Positions 36,305 through 45,507 of a DNA stretch of 64,000 nt are shown piece after piece; position 1 is the first letter of the stretch; each line of letters begins with the position of its first letter. Below the pieces are notes generated by a model that made no database searches, was not told the DNA's origin, and saw nothing but the letters and a program-made list of their open reading frames with translations. The translations under genes were made by a program, and so were the position numbers. Source of the DNA: CAZAZQ01 sp964489705 (lineage in GTDB: Bacteria; Zixibacteria; MSB-5A5; GN15; FEB-12); the NCBI GenBank assembly GCA_964489705.1, contig CAZAZQ010000004.1, positions 116,263-180,262 on the forward strand, written 5' to 3'.

Positions 36305-36307
36305 ACG

Positions 36308-37777
36308 ATGGTACAGCCTTTCCCACAGATTTTCGATATTCTCTCCGGTGAAGCCAATGGTATGCCTTCACTTCGAAGTCCTCAGGGAGATGGGAACGGG
36401 GAAGGTGTCCCGTTTGCTTTGCTCATGAATGACTTGCTTATCGGTGGGGAGGGTGAAGGAAAGTCGTTGACGCCGAATGGTGCTTCCGAAAACAATGCCT
36501 TTGGGTCGGCGTTTTCCCCTGAGCTTTTTGGTATGATTTCTGATGAAAGCGGGCAAGTGCAAACTGATCGGATGGTGATGGGGATGGCACCGTTGCCGGG
36601 TGCGTCTGTCTTCGGTATTTTACCGGAGGAAAATACCTCGGCGCTCTCCACCCTGTTCGCCGCGGCGAACAAGACTTTTTCCGGCACGTATGAGGTTCTC
36701 GATTGGTCGGTGGAAGACGACGCCCTAGTCCTGACAGTGCAAAGCAAGGAGAAACCGTTTACTCCTTTTGAAGTATCTCTTCCTCTGACGCAGGTGGAGA
36801 GTCTTTTGTCAGCCGCCGGTTCTCATACCGTCGCTTCCTCCGAAAAGGTGGTGGCGGATATAGAAAAATATCTCGCTCAGTTGAATCTCAAAGAAATCAC
36901 CGTTACACAAGTTGATGCTCTTGAATCGGATACTCCCTATTCGGGAATGAAAGTTACCATCCATGCTGAGACCGGTACCGGTGATAAAGAATTGGTCTTG
37001 CCGCTTCGCAGCGCACCGGTTGCTGTGACGGTAAAGCCCGTCACCCTTTCCGGAAAGATGAAAAGCGTCAAAGAATTTGAAAGGAAGCCCCTTCCTCTCA
37101 AAACAGGCACCCGACCGGCAGAGAGAATCGAGTCGGAGATGCTCTCCCCGCAGGAAGCGGTTGCTCGACCTGCCTATAAATTGAATCAGCAGCCGTTCCG
37201 CGAAGAGCAATTGTTCGAGAAGATGTTTGCCAAGCAAGACAACACCACTGCCGAAGTTTGGTCGGGGAACGAGAACTCACCGGCGTTACAGGAGAAGCCG
37301 TATACGACTCAGCCGTTCCAGCATCGTCCGGTCGAGGTCCGACCGGTGCGGTTTACTCTTCCCGAAACGATTGCCACCACCTTGAAGCCGAACGGCCGGA
37401 TGGTTACGCTGCAAATCGAACCGGCGCATTTGGGCCCGGCTCGGCTGAGTCTGGTGATGTATCGAGACAAGCTGCACGCTCGCGTGGTGGTTCGTGATAC
37501 GGCGGCAAAAGCGGCGGTGGAAGCTTCTTTGGAACGGTTGCACGAGCAGTTGGCGCGTGCCAACGTCGAGGTAGAACATATTGAAGTGACGATCGGAGGC
37601 GATGGAGCCCGCGATAGTCATTTCAACCGCCGGTATTATTGGCAACGCCGTTTATCCAAAGCGGGCAGAGGGACGGTCGGTACCGTTTCCTCCCTTCCCC
37701 CTCTGGAAACGGCTCCTTCTCCCCTGCCGCGAACAGCCTCGTTCGTCGGAGCGGAGGGGGTAAACGTTTTAGCGTAG
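36308..37777 (+). CDS. fliK: Flagellar hook-length control protein
   Basis: 489 aa, starting 3 nt after the previous stop. The long N-terminal part is low in conserved motifs, as usual. The C-terminal Flg_hook domain is clear: LKPNGRMVTLQIEPAHLGPARL, then a strand pair and LHEQLARANVEVEHIEVTIGG. It measures hook length and switches the export gate from hook to filament substrates. flgD and flgE follow directly, as expected. Confidence 0.88.
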   Translation: MVQPFPQIFDILSGEANGMPSLRSPQGDGNGEGVPFALLMNDLLIGGEGEGKSLTPNGASENNAFGSAFSPELFGMISDESGQVQTDRMVMGMAPLPGASVFGILPEENTSALSTLFAAANKTFSGTYEVLDWSVEDDALVLTVQSKEKPFTPFEVSLPLTQVESLLSAAGSHTVASSEKVVADIEKYLAQLNLKEITVTQVDALESDTPYSGMKVTIHAETGTGDKELVLPLRSAPVAVTVKPVTLSGKMKSVKEFERKPLPLKTGTRPAERIESEMLSPQEAVARPAYKLNQQPFREEQLFEKMFAKQDNTTAEVWSGNENSPALQEKPYTTQPFQHRPVEVRPVRFTLPETIATTLKPNGRMVTLQIEPAHLGPARLSLVMYRDKLHARVVVRDTAAKAAVEASLERLHEQLARANVEVEHIEVTIGGDGARDSHFNRRYYWQRRLSKAGRGTVGTVSSLPPLETAPSPLPRTASFVGAEGVNVLA

Positions 37778-37783
37778 GAGAAT

Positions 37784-38497
37784 ATGAGTATGGATCCCTT
37801 GACTTCATCGACAACCTCTTCCCAAAACAGCCTAGCCGCTTTGCAGGAGAATGCGGGCGGGTTGAAGACCTTGGGGAAAGACGAATTTCTCAAATTGCTG
37901 GTAACGAAGCTGCAAAACCAGGATCCGTTGAAGCCGTTGGAGGATGAAGATTTCATCGCTCAACTGGCGCAGTTCTCCAGTTTGGAGCAGATGTACAATA
38001 TCGCCGAGTCTATCGAGAACGCCAACAACCTTGACTACTTGCAGATGCAGTCGTTGAACAATTCCATCGCGGCGAGTTTTGTCGGCAAAGATGTCCAGGC
38101 GAGTTACAACGGGATGTACGTCAAGGACGGCAATCCTTCTCAGATTGCCTACTCCACCACCGCCTTTGCCACCGAGGTGACCTTTACCATCAAAGATGCT
38201 TCGGGTAATGTGGTGGCGGTGTTGACCGAAGAGAATGTTCCTCCCGGTGCCCATACGTTCACCTGGGACGGCAGGGACAAGCTGGGAAATAAAGTCGACG
38301 ACGGCTATTACACGCTCGACGTTACCGCGGAAAGCGAGGGCGGCGGGTTGTTCTCACCACAGTTGTCTCTGACGGGGACGGTGGAAGCGGTGGTGTACCG
38401 CGACAGCACGCCTTACCTGCGGGTGAACGGCGTCGAGATACCGTTGAGTGATGTCACCGCTATCGGTGAGAAAGGCGTCTTCGACGAGGAAGGATGA
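37784..38497 (+). CDS. flgD: Flagellar hook capping protein
   Basis: 237 aa. The N-terminal signature LGKDEFLKLLVTKLQNQDPLKPLED and the FIAQLAQFSSLEQM motif identify FlgD; a FlgD Ig-like/Tudor region follows (VLTEENVPPGAHTFTWDGRD). It forms the temporary scaffold on which FlgE assembles. Six nt after fliK. Confidence 0.95.
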   Translation: MSMDPLTSSTTSSQNSLAALQENAGGLKTLGKDEFLKLLVTKLQNQDPLKPLEDEDFIAQLAQFSSLEQMYNIAESIENANNLDYLQMQSLNNSIAASFVGKDVQASYNGMYVKDGNPSQIAYSTTAFATEVTFTIKDASGNVVAVLTEENVPPGAHTFTWDGRDKLGNKVDDGYYTLDVTAESEGGGLFSPQLSLTGTVEAVVYRDSTPYLRVNGVEIPLSDVTAIGEKGVFDEEG

Positions 38498-38533
38498 GGC
38501 GTCGAGGAAGAACGAGTGAAAGGGAAGTAAGAA

Positions 38534-38938
38534 GTGAGTACGGTGAAAGGATTGCGCATCCCGCTTCAGGAGAAGCCGGTCAATTTGATTGAGCTGGCGC
38601 AGCGGACGGCTCCGCCGTCAGCCCGCAAAGAGGCGGGTGAAAGTTCGTTCAAGGATATGTTCTCTCGGCAGCTTGCCGAGGCGCACGGACTGACGGTTTC
38701 ACGTCATGCTCATGAGCGGATGTATTCACGCGGCATCGAGCTGTCGGACGAAAAGCTGGCTCGGGTCGCTGAAGCGGTCGACAAAGCCCACGCCAAGGGT
38801 TCGAAGGAAACGCTCATTCTGACCGATGACGCCGCTTTTGTGGTGTCGGTGCCGAACCGCACCATCATTACGGCGTTCGAACGGGAGCATCTTCGTCAAG
38901 GCGTGGTGACCTCGATTGATTCGGCGGTGATAGTATGA
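38534..38938 (+). CDS. Flagellar operon protein of the TIGR02530 family
   Basis: 134 aa from GTG 38534. The motif HAHERMYSRGIELSDEKLARV and the later ILTDDAAFVVSVPNRTIITA match the small protein found between flgD and flgE in Firmicutes, spirochaetes and others (TIGR02530). Its exact role is unknown; position points to hook assembly. Confidence 0.88.
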   Translation: MSTVKGLRIPLQEKPVNLIELAQRTAPPSARKEAGESSFKDMFSRQLAEAHGLTVSRHAHERMYSRGIELSDEKLARVAEAVDKAHAKGSKETLILTDDAAFVVSVPNRTIITAFEREHLRQGVVTSIDSAVIV

Positions 38939-38985
38939 AGAAACGGTCAAGAAATAAGAGGAATGAAACACGATATAAGCACGTT

Positions 38986-39027
38986 GGGCTGGACTCCATT
39001 GTGATGGAGAAGCCCTGCAACATGCAG
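38986..39027 (+). promoter_or_regulatory. Structured leader before flgE
   Basis: A nested stem (GGGCT/AGCCC outside, CTCCAT/ATGGAG inside, 38986-39015) is followed by CTGCA/TGCAG (39015-39027). The second stem overlaps the AGGAGG ribosome site at 39026-39031. No T-run follows, so control of translation or message stability is more likely than termination. Confidence 0.45.
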
Positions 39028-39041
39028 GAGGTTGATGAACT

Positions 39042-40991
39042 ATGATGGCATCATTATTTGCTGGTGTTTCCGGATTGAAGAATCACCAGGTAAAGATGAA
39101 CGTGATTGCGAACAACATCGCCAACATTAACACGATCGGGTTCAAAGGCAGCCGGGTCAATTTCCAGGAAGCCTTGGTACAGACCTTCAAAGGGGCGGGA
39201 CGACCCTCCTCGATTTCCGGCGGTACCAACCCGATTCAGTTGGGGATGGGGATGCAGGTCGGGACGATTGACAACTTGTTCCAGCAGGGGGGCTTGGAGC
39301 TGACCGGTCAAATCACCGACTTGGCGATCCAAGGTTCCGGGTTCTTCATTTTGGGAGACAACAACGGTAACCGCTTTTACACCCGCGCCGGGGCGTTCGG
39401 CTTCGACGGCAACTCCGATATGGTAGATGTCGCCACCGGCTTGTACGTCTTGGGCAAGATGGCGGATTCATCCGGACAGATTCCGTCGTTGTCGACGATT
39501 GGGAAGATTACCCTTCCCTTCGGACAGCAGGATCCCGCGCGCGTAACGGAAACGGTCTGGCTGGCGAACAATCTTGATGCGGCGGCGACGGACTCGCGCG
39601 CCACGTTGACGCAAGCCGGGTCGTCCAATGTGACGGTGGTGTCCGGCACGGCGGCTGACGGGGTGGGCGGTACACACACCATTACCATTACCGGCAGCCA
39701 GGCACAACAAGCGTCGTACACCAGCGCCCGCGGTTCGTTGGGATTGACCAATACCCTCGGCAGTCTCGGCGTGACGGATTTCTCCGATTGGACGTTGACG
39801 ATTGACGGCTCTCGTGTCGAGACCATCTCCGGGCTGACCAGTGAGTCGACGGTCGAGGATCTTATCAGCGCCATTAACCAGATTTCGGGAATCTCGGCGG
39901 AACTCAATGCCTCCGGCGAAATCGTCATCACTCGTGACAAAGCCGGTTCTCCCGCCGATTACAGTTTTACGTCGTCTCCTTCGTCAGCCGGTAATATTGT
40001 CGACCAGATATTCACATACGGTTCTCCCGCCGGAACGACCTTTACCTCCACCGGTGGCGCCGCAACGACGTTTGTCGCCACCGATTCGTTTGTGCCGACA
40101 CGCGGCACCGGAGCGGCAGCCGGTCCCGTCGTGACCAACTTGGAGTTGGTCATCGATGACGATACCGGGCTGGTTACCGGGCTGAAAGGTTTGGGCGGCG
40201 GCGGAGTGAGCATCACAGCGGGCAACGGCGGTTTGAGCGCCACCAGCCCGGGCAGTGAGCTCGTTATTCAAACCGATGACACGGTGCACACCACTTCCAT
40301 CAACGTCTTCGATTCGCAAGGCGGGAAGCATACTCTTTCCATCGAGTTCTTCAAGTCGGTGTTGGAAAACCGCTGGGAGTGGACTGTCAATATGGTCGGA
40401 AACGAACGGATAATTTCCGGCGGAACAGGGTACGTCTCGTTCAACGCCGACGGTTCCTTGAATACGTTCGCATACACCGGCGGACAGGAAGCCGTCACCA
40501 TCGATCCCAACAACGGTGCCGGGAATATGGTGATTTCGTTCAACGCCGGGACGCCGCTGGAGTATGACGGCTTGACCGGGTTTGCTTCCGGTGCCCATAC
40601 GGCGTCGATTATCCGCCAAGACGGTTACGGCTTGGGGATTCTCGAGAAAATCGACATCGACCAGGCGGGCAACATTTCCGGTATCTTCTCCAACGGCATC
40701 AGCCGGGTCTTGGCGCAAATCATGTTGGCGGATTTCACCAACCAAGCCGGTTTGCGCAAAGCCGGGAAGTCGATGTACCAGGAGACCGCAAACTCCGGAG
40801 CCGGAGTGGAAGGAGTCGCCGGGTCGACGATTTCCGGGCAGATTTTCTCCGGGGCGTTGGAATCGTCATCGGTGGATATCGCCCAAGAGTTTACCAGCAT
40901 GATTACGGCGCAGCGTGGGTTCCAGGCGAACGCCCGGATTATCACCACCTCCGATACCTTGCTGGATGAATTGGTGAACATTAAGAGATAA
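39042..40991 (+). CDS. flgE: Flagellar hook protein
   Basis: 649 aa, longer than the ~400-aa enterobacterial FlgE because of an extra serine/threonine-rich middle region (about residues 160-420). The N-terminal rod motif ANNIANINTIGFKGSR and the C-terminal SSVDIAQEFTSMITAQRGFQANARIITT are typical. It polymerises into the hook. ATG 39042 and 39045 are both possible starts. AGGAGG precedes them within a structured leader. Confidence 0.95.
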   Translation: MMASLFAGVSGLKNHQVKMNVIANNIANINTIGFKGSRVNFQEALVQTFKGAGRPSSISGGTNPIQLGMGMQVGTIDNLFQQGGLELTGQITDLAIQGSGFFILGDNNGNRFYTRAGAFGFDGNSDMVDVATGLYVLGKMADSSGQIPSLSTIGKITLPFGQQDPARVTETVWLANNLDAAATDSRATLTQAGSSNVTVVSGTAADGVGGTHTITITGSQAQQASYTSARGSLGLTNTLGSLGVTDFSDWTLTIDGSRVETISGLTSESTVEDLISAINQISGISAELNASGEIVITRDKAGSPADYSFTSSPSSAGNIVDQIFTYGSPAGTTFTSTGGAATTFVATDSFVPTRGTGAAAGPVVTNLELVIDDDTGLVTGLKGLGGGGVSITAGNGGLSATSPGSELVIQTDDTVHTTSINVFDSQGGKHTLSIEFFKSVLENRWEWTVNMVGNERIISGGTGYVSFNADGSLNTFAYTGGQEAVTIDPNNGAGNMVISFNAGTPLEYDGLTGFASGAHTASIIRQDGYGLGILEKIDIDQAGNISGIFSNGISRVLAQIMLADFTNQAGLRKAGKSMYQETANSGAGVEGVAGSTISGQIFSGALESSSVDIAQEFTSMITAQRGFQANARIITTSDTLLDELVNIKR

Positions 40992-40997
40992 TGAGCA

Positions 40998-41234
40998 ATG
41001 ATACGAGTCAGTCGTTTAGATGGGTCTATGCTGGTTATCAATGCTGACCTGATCGAGTACATCGAAGCCATCCCCGAAACCATCGTCTGTTTGACGACGG
41101 GGAAGAAGGTAATGGTCAGAGAAACAGTTGACGACATCATTAATCGCGTGGCTCAATTCAAGCGAATGACCGGTATCCGGGTTAATCCCCCGGATACCGC
41201 TGACTCTGGACAGAGGAGCGAATACGATGGCTGA
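40998..41234 (+). CDS. flbD: Flagellar protein FlbD
   Basis: 78 aa, normal size for the small FlbD/SwrD family: IRVSRLDG, VINADLIEYIEAIPETIV, TTGKKVMVRETVDDII. In Bacillus SwrD raises stator power. In many genomes motA and motB follow flbD; here fliL follows directly with an 8-nt overlap, so the stator genes are elsewhere. Confidence 0.9.
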   Translation: MIRVSRLDGSMLVINADLIEYIEAIPETIVCLTTGKKVMVRETVDDIINRVAQFKRMTGIRVNPPDTADSGQRSEYDG

Positions 41235-41844
41235 TGATGAAAAAACCGTGGTGGAAGGAGGCGGAAACGCCCAGACGCCCGAGGGGGATGGCGCCTCCAA
41301 GAAATCCGGCGGCTCGAAGAAGCTCATCCTTTTCGGAGGGATCGGCTTGGGAGCGGTCGTGATTGGGGTGGCGCTGGCGCTGTTTGTCCTCAAGCCGATG
41401 ATGGCTAAATCGGATGCCGCCGCCGAAGGGGAGCAAACCACGCAAGTCGAAGCCTCGAAAGAAAAGGCGAAAGACAAAAAGGCGGAAAAGAAACACAAGA
41501 AGTCGAAGAAGAAAAAGAGCGGCGGACACGGGGAAGAAGGCGCCTCGGATATCTACACCATTAAGGATATCGTCATCAATCCTGCCGGAACCGGCGGAAC
41601 GCGATTCCTTTCGGTGTCGTTTGCCTTTGAATTGGAATCGGAAGAACTCAAGGCGGAGTTCGAAGCCCGCGAGCCAGTGATTCGGGACGCCTTGATTACC
41701 ATTCTCTCTTCGAAGACGGTGGCGCAGTTGACGGACCCCAAGCAGAAGGAAATAATCCGCTACCAGATTAAGAAGCGCGTCTCGAAATTGATGGAGACGG
41801 AAGAACTGGCAGGCGTGTACTATACGGACTTTGTGTTGCAATAA
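41227..41844 (+). CDS. fliL: Flagellar basal body-associated protein FliL
   Basis: 205 aa. A single membrane helix (about residues 32-55), a lysine-rich linker that is unusually long (KKAEKKHKKSKKKKSGG), then the periplasmic stomatin-like domain (YTIKDIVINPAGTGGTRFLSV) ending in YYTDFVLQ. FliL rings the stator and aids torque. Overlaps flbD and is followed 11 nt later by fliM. Confidence 0.9.
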   Translation: MADDEKTVVEGGGNAQTPEGDGASKKSGGSKKLILFGGIGLGAVVIGVALALFVLKPMMAKSDAAAEGEQTTQVEASKEKAKDKKAEKKHKKSKKKKSGGHGEEGASDIYTIKDIVINPAGTGGTRFLSVSFAFELESEELKAEFEAREPVIRDALITILSSKTVAQLTDPKQKEIIRYQIKKRVSKLMETEELAGVYYTDFVLQ

Positions 41845-41855
41845 GGGAAAGAACC

Positions 41856-42848
41856 GTGGCGAAGATTCTCACTCAGGATGAAATTGATGCTCTGTTGACG
41901 ACGGTATCGACCGGCGAAGAGGAGGCGGAAGAGGAGAGTTTTGACGATAATAAGTTACGCTCCATTATCGCCTACGACTTCCGCCATCCCAACCGAGTAT
42001 CCAAAGACCAGATCCGGACGTTAGAGAATCTGCACGACAATTTCGCCGGTCATTACGGATCGACCCTCTCGGCTATCCTTCGGGCGATTGTCGACGTCGA
42101 CTTGGTCTCGGTCGACCAAATCACTTACTCGGAATTCATCATGTCGTTGGTGACGCCTTCGTGCACCTATACCTTCTCGGCGCCGCCTCTGGATGGCGTT
42201 TGCTTGGTCGATTTCAACCCGACCTTGACCTTTTCCTTTATCGACCGAATGTTCGGCGGCAACGGAAAGCTGCTGGAAACGGAGCGGGAGTTGACCGGTA
42301 TCGAGCGCAGTGTGATGGGGAAACTGGTGGCGAAGTTGTACCGCGACATGGAGCGGGCATGGGAAAATATCGTCAAGATTTCGGTCGAGCAGAAAAGTTT
42401 TGAGACCAACCCGCAGTTTATCCAGATTGTGCCCCCGGGCGAAACGGTGGTGGTCGTTTCATTCCAGGTGAAGCTCTTCCAGTCGACCGGGTTGCTGACT
42501 GTCTGTTATCCCTATGTCTCGTTGGAACCGATTATTTCCAAGCTCTCGGCACAGAACTGGATTGACGCCACCAAGAAGAAAAATTTGGACAGCGATAGGG
42601 AAATCAATTTGCGCAACCTGACGCGGGTCGACACCGAGGTCACGGCGGTGTTGTTGCAATCCAGCTTGAAGATGCGGGACTTTATGCAGCTCAAGAAAGG
42701 GGACATTATCCCTTCCGACAAAAAAATCAATCAGCCGATAGAAATTTTTATCAATAAACGCAAGAAATTCAAAGCACGGCCAGGCTTGTCCGGGAAAAAA
42801 CGTGCCTTCCAAGTGATCGAGACGTGCGATGATTTGGCGAAGGAGTAA
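41856..42848 (+). CDS. fliM: Flagellar motor switch protein FliM
   Basis: 330 aa from GTG 41856 (AGGGAAAG site). LTQDEIDALLT is the N-terminal CheY-P binding segment, so the motor should respond to chemotaxis signals. The middle domain has the GGNG surface loop (MFGGNGK) and the C-terminal SPOA domain follows. It forms the C-ring with FliN and FliG. Confidence 0.97.
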   Translation: MAKILTQDEIDALLTTVSTGEEEAEEESFDDNKLRSIIAYDFRHPNRVSKDQIRTLENLHDNFAGHYGSTLSAILRAIVDVDLVSVDQITYSEFIMSLVTPSCTYTFSAPPLDGVCLVDFNPTLTFSFIDRMFGGNGKLLETERELTGIERSVMGKLVAKLYRDMERAWENIVKISVEQKSFETNPQFIQIVPPGETVVVVSFQVKLFQSTGLLTVCYPYVSLEPIISKLSAQNWIDATKKKNLDSDREINLRNLTRVDTEVTAVLLQSSLKMRDFMQLKKGDIIPSDKKINQPIEIFINKRKKFKARPGLSGKKRAFQVIETCDDLAKE

Positions 42849-42854
42849 GGATAC

Positions 42855-43493
42855 ATGACGGATGAAAAAAACGTAGATAACGTGGAAGAAGTGGACGCCG
42901 CTCAAGAGCAGAAAGCCGGTTCCGCCGAGGAGGTTTCTTCCGTCGCTGAGGCTCCCCCTGAGGGGGCACCGGCGAACGAGGAGAACGTCGACGATGCCGG
43001 TGGCGAATCTTCCGAGTCGGAACCGCAGAAATCGGCGGAGGATTTCAAGGTCGTCAATGAAAACGACGTCCCGGAAGAGGATGCCGAAGCGGCAATGCTT
43101 GCCATGTTGGAAGAGTTGCCGGAGGACGAATCGAGCGCGTCGCCGGAGGACATCAACTTCGACGAGACACCGGTGGCGAAGGCGGAATTTCAACAACTGT
43201 CACAACCGGCGGGGAAAGCGGAACCGAAAAATATCGATATCCTCATGGATATCAACCTTCCCATTTCCATCGAGCTGGGACGCACCAAGATGTCGATTGC
43301 CGACATTTTGGGACTGGGTCCCGGGTCGGTCGTGGAGCTGAATAAACTTGCCGGCGAGCCGGTGGATGTGTTGGTGAATCATAAAATCGTCGCCAAAGGG
43401 GAAGTGGTGGTTATCGATGAAAACTTCGGCGTCCGGATTACCCAGTTGATGACGCCGGAAGAAAGGTTGAAACTCCTTGGTGAAGAAGAATAG
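42855..43493 (+). CDS. fliN: Flagellar motor switch protein FliN with acidic extension
   Basis: 212 aa. The last 80 residues are a standard FliN SPOA domain (ILMDINLPISIELGRTKM, LGPGSVVELNKLAGEPVDV). The first 115 residues are a very acidic, low-complexity extension of Glu, Ala and Pro, which makes it much longer than E. coli FliN. Its end overlaps fliO by 17 nt. Confidence 0.93.
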   Translation: MTDEKNVDNVEEVDAAQEQKAGSAEEVSSVAEAPPEGAPANEENVDDAGGESSESEPQKSAEDFKVVNENDVPEEDAEAAMLAMLEELPEDESSASPEDINFDETPVAKAEFQQLSQPAGKAEPKNIDILMDINLPISIELGRTKMSIADILGLGPGSVVELNKLAGEPVDVLVNHKIVAKGEVVVIDENFGVRITQLMTPEERLKLLGEEE

Positions 43494-44052
43494 CAAAAAA
43501 CGAGTCTATCGAACGAGCGTTGCCCTTGTTCTGGTGGCGCTGGTCGGGCTGCTGATGATGCAGATAGACCTGCCGCAAGCGGCGGGACAGCAGTATACCG
43601 GCACCGCTCATAGGCAGGTCGATTCACCAACGTCCCCAAGTACGCCCTATTACGGCACGGCGCTGCCGTCGTTGCTGCGGATTTTCGGCGCCTTGCTGGT
43701 GGTAATTGCGGCGATTTACCTGGGGCTGTATGCCTTGAAACGCCTCACTATGAGGAAATATAACGGGCGGAGCCGGCACCTCTTGGAAGTGCTCGAAACG
43801 GCTGGCATCGCGCCCAAGAAGACGGTGTCGCTGATTCGTGTTGCCGACAAGGCGGTGCTGGTCGGCATGACGGATACCCATATTACCGTTCTAACCGAGC
43901 TTGACCGGCAACAGACCGAGGAAATTTTAGCCGTCCAGCATCAGGAAGAAGAAGCGAAGGAGCCATCGTTTGCTCACCTGTTGAAGTCGTGGACCCGACG
44001 CATGAAGCAGGTGGGGGAAAAAGAAAATCACGCCGTGGTAGAGAAAGCGTGA
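43477..44052 (+). CDS. fliO: Flagellar biosynthesis protein FliO
   Basis: 191 aa from GTG 43477. A first hydrophobic segment (signal-like), then the conserved membrane helix (about residues 65-86) and a FliO domain with LEVLETAGIAPKKTVSLIRVADKAVLVG. It aids assembly of the FliP ring. A hairpin TGCGACA/TGTCGCA (44095-44112) lies in the 94-nt gap before fliP but has no T-run. Confidence 0.85.
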   Translation: MVKKNSKKRVYRTSVALVLVALVGLLMMQIDLPQAAGQQYTGTAHRQVDSPTSPSTPYYGTALPSLLRIFGALLVVIAAIYLGLYALKRLTMRKYNGRSRHLLEVLETAGIAPKKTVSLIRVADKAVLVGMTDTHITVLTELDRQQTEEILAVQHQEEEAKEPSFAHLLKSWTRRMKQVGEKENHAVVEKA

Positions 44053-44146
44053 GGGAAAAAGAGTCCGTCGCTTGAGAGAGCGAGCGGTCGAAAATGCGAC
44101 ACGGATGTCGCAAAGAGAACGCAAGACATAGGATAGGTGCGAGTCG

Positions 44147-44887
44147 ATGAAAAAAATTATTCTTCTGGGTGGAGTGCTGTTATGTCTGGCAGGCAATGCC
44201 GTTGCACAGACTCTTCCCAAGGTATCGGTGCAAGTCGGAGAGTCGGATAATCCGTCCGATCTGTCGACGACCCTTCAAATCATAATCCTGTTGACGGTTC
44301 TTGCTCTGGCGCCTTCTATCCTGATTATGGTGACCTCGTTCATTCGGTTTGCCGTGGTGCTGTCGTTTTTACGCAACGCCATGGGGATTCACCAAGCGCC
44401 GCCGAACCAGTTGTTGGTGGCGCTGGCGCTGATTCTGACCTTTTTCGTGATGGCACCGGTTTTCAACCAGTCGTATAACGAAGGGATTAAACCGTACCTT
44501 GACAAAAAAATCACCCAGGACGAGGTGTTCGAGAAAACCGTCAAGCCGTTCCGGGAATTTATGCTCTCCCAAACGCGGGAGAAAGACTTGGCGCTATTTG
44601 TCAACATGGCGAAACTCGACCAGCCCGACAACCCGGAGGATATTCCGCTCCATGTGTTGATTCCGGGGTTCGTTATCTCCGAGCTCAAAACGGCTTTCCA
44701 AATCGCCTTTGTACTGTTCATCCCGTTTCTAGTGATTGATATGGTGGTCGCCTCGGTGCTCATGTCGATGGGGATGATGATGTTGCCGCCCATTATCGTC
44801 TCGCTGCCGTTCAAGATTCTTTTGTTCGTGCTGGTTGACGGGTGGTACTTGTTGGTCAAATCGTTGGTTGAGTCGGTGTACATGTGA
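44147..44887 (+). CDS. fliP: Flagellar export gate protein FliP
   Basis: 246 aa with a cleavable-type signal at the start (LLCLAGNAVAQ) and the FliP signatures SFIRFAVVLSFLRNAMGIHQAPPNQ and MMMLPPIIVSLPFKILLFVLVDGW. Forms the core channel of the type III export gate with FliQ and FliR. Confidence 0.97.
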   Translation: MKKIILLGGVLLCLAGNAVAQTLPKVSVQVGESDNPSDLSTTLQIIILLTVLALAPSILIMVTSFIRFAVVLSFLRNAMGIHQAPPNQLLVALALILTFFVMAPVFNQSYNEGIKPYLDKKITQDEVFEKTVKPFREFMLSQTREKDLALFVNMAKLDQPDNPEDIPLHVLIPGFVISELKTAFQIAFVLFIPFLVIDMVVASVLMSMGMMMLPPIIVSLPFKILLFVLVDGWYLLVKSLVESVYM

Positions 44888-44903
44888 GGAAAGGAAAAGA
44901 ACT

Positions 44904-45173
44904 ATGACGCCGCAGATGGTAATTGCGATAGGCAGAGAAGCGTTGGTGACCACCCTCTTGATTTCGGGCCCGATGCTGATTTTCGGGTTGGTGGTAGGGT
45001 TGGCTATCTCCATTTTTCAAGCCGTCACTCAGATCCATGAGATGACGTTGACGTTCGTCCCGAAAATTTTAGCGGTGGCACTGGCGTTGTTGATTTTTTT
45101 ACCATGGATGATAAACATGGCAATCGACTTTACCCACCACATGTTCGAGCTGGTGCCGACCCTGGGAGGGTAG
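44904..45173 (+). CDS. fliQ: Flagellar export gate protein FliQ
   Basis: 89 aa, the usual size; two membrane hairpin helices with AIFQAVTQIHEMTLTFVPKI-type motif (SIFQAVTQIHEMTLTFVPK). ATG 44904 gives the standard N-terminus; frame upstream overlaps fliP and is not needed. A GAGGAAAGG site precedes it. Confidence 0.95.
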   Translation: MTPQMVIAIGREALVTTLLISGPMLIFGLVVGLAISIFQAVTQIHEMTLTFVPKILAVALALLIFLPWMINMAIDFTHHMFELVPTLGG

Positions 45174-45230
45174 AAGGAAGAGTACAGAACGTACCATCGA
45201 AAGATGATTCAACCATCGATTTTTCACTAA

Positions 45231-45270
45231 GTTGCCGGGAGGCACCGGCGAACTTTCGGTTCATTTTTTT
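45231..45270 (+). terminator. Possible terminator between fliQ and fliR
   Basis: A bulged stem GTTGCCGG/CCGGCGAAC (45231-45253), then a small GAAC/GTTC stem and seven T residues (45264-45270). It would divide the flagellar operon or attenuate it. The stretch 45174-45507 has no supported gene. Confidence 0.45.
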
Positions 45271-45464
45271 GCCTTTGATGCCGTAACATTTTCTTGGAAT
45301 AAAGAAAGGAAAACTCCTCGAAAATTTGGCTTACTGAACTTTTTTCCACCAGAGCTGGTAATATTTTCCGCAGCTCGATTTCAATTTCAAATCACTTCCC
45401 TGCTCCGTTTTTGCAACTAACTGCCGGACAACAAGATAAAAATAACGCCCCGCCTGTTTCAATT

Positions 45465-45480
45465 CGGCACACTATTTGAA
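45465..45480 (+). promoter_or_regulatory. Weak sigma-54-like element before fliR
   Basis: CGGCAC-ACTAT-TTGAA has the -24 GG and the spacing of a sigma-54 promoter but lacks the -12 GC. It could restart transcription after the preceding terminator-like hairpin. Confidence 0.25.
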
Positions 45481-45507
45481 ATAGAATTACTGCGATTAAC
45501 CTAAAGT

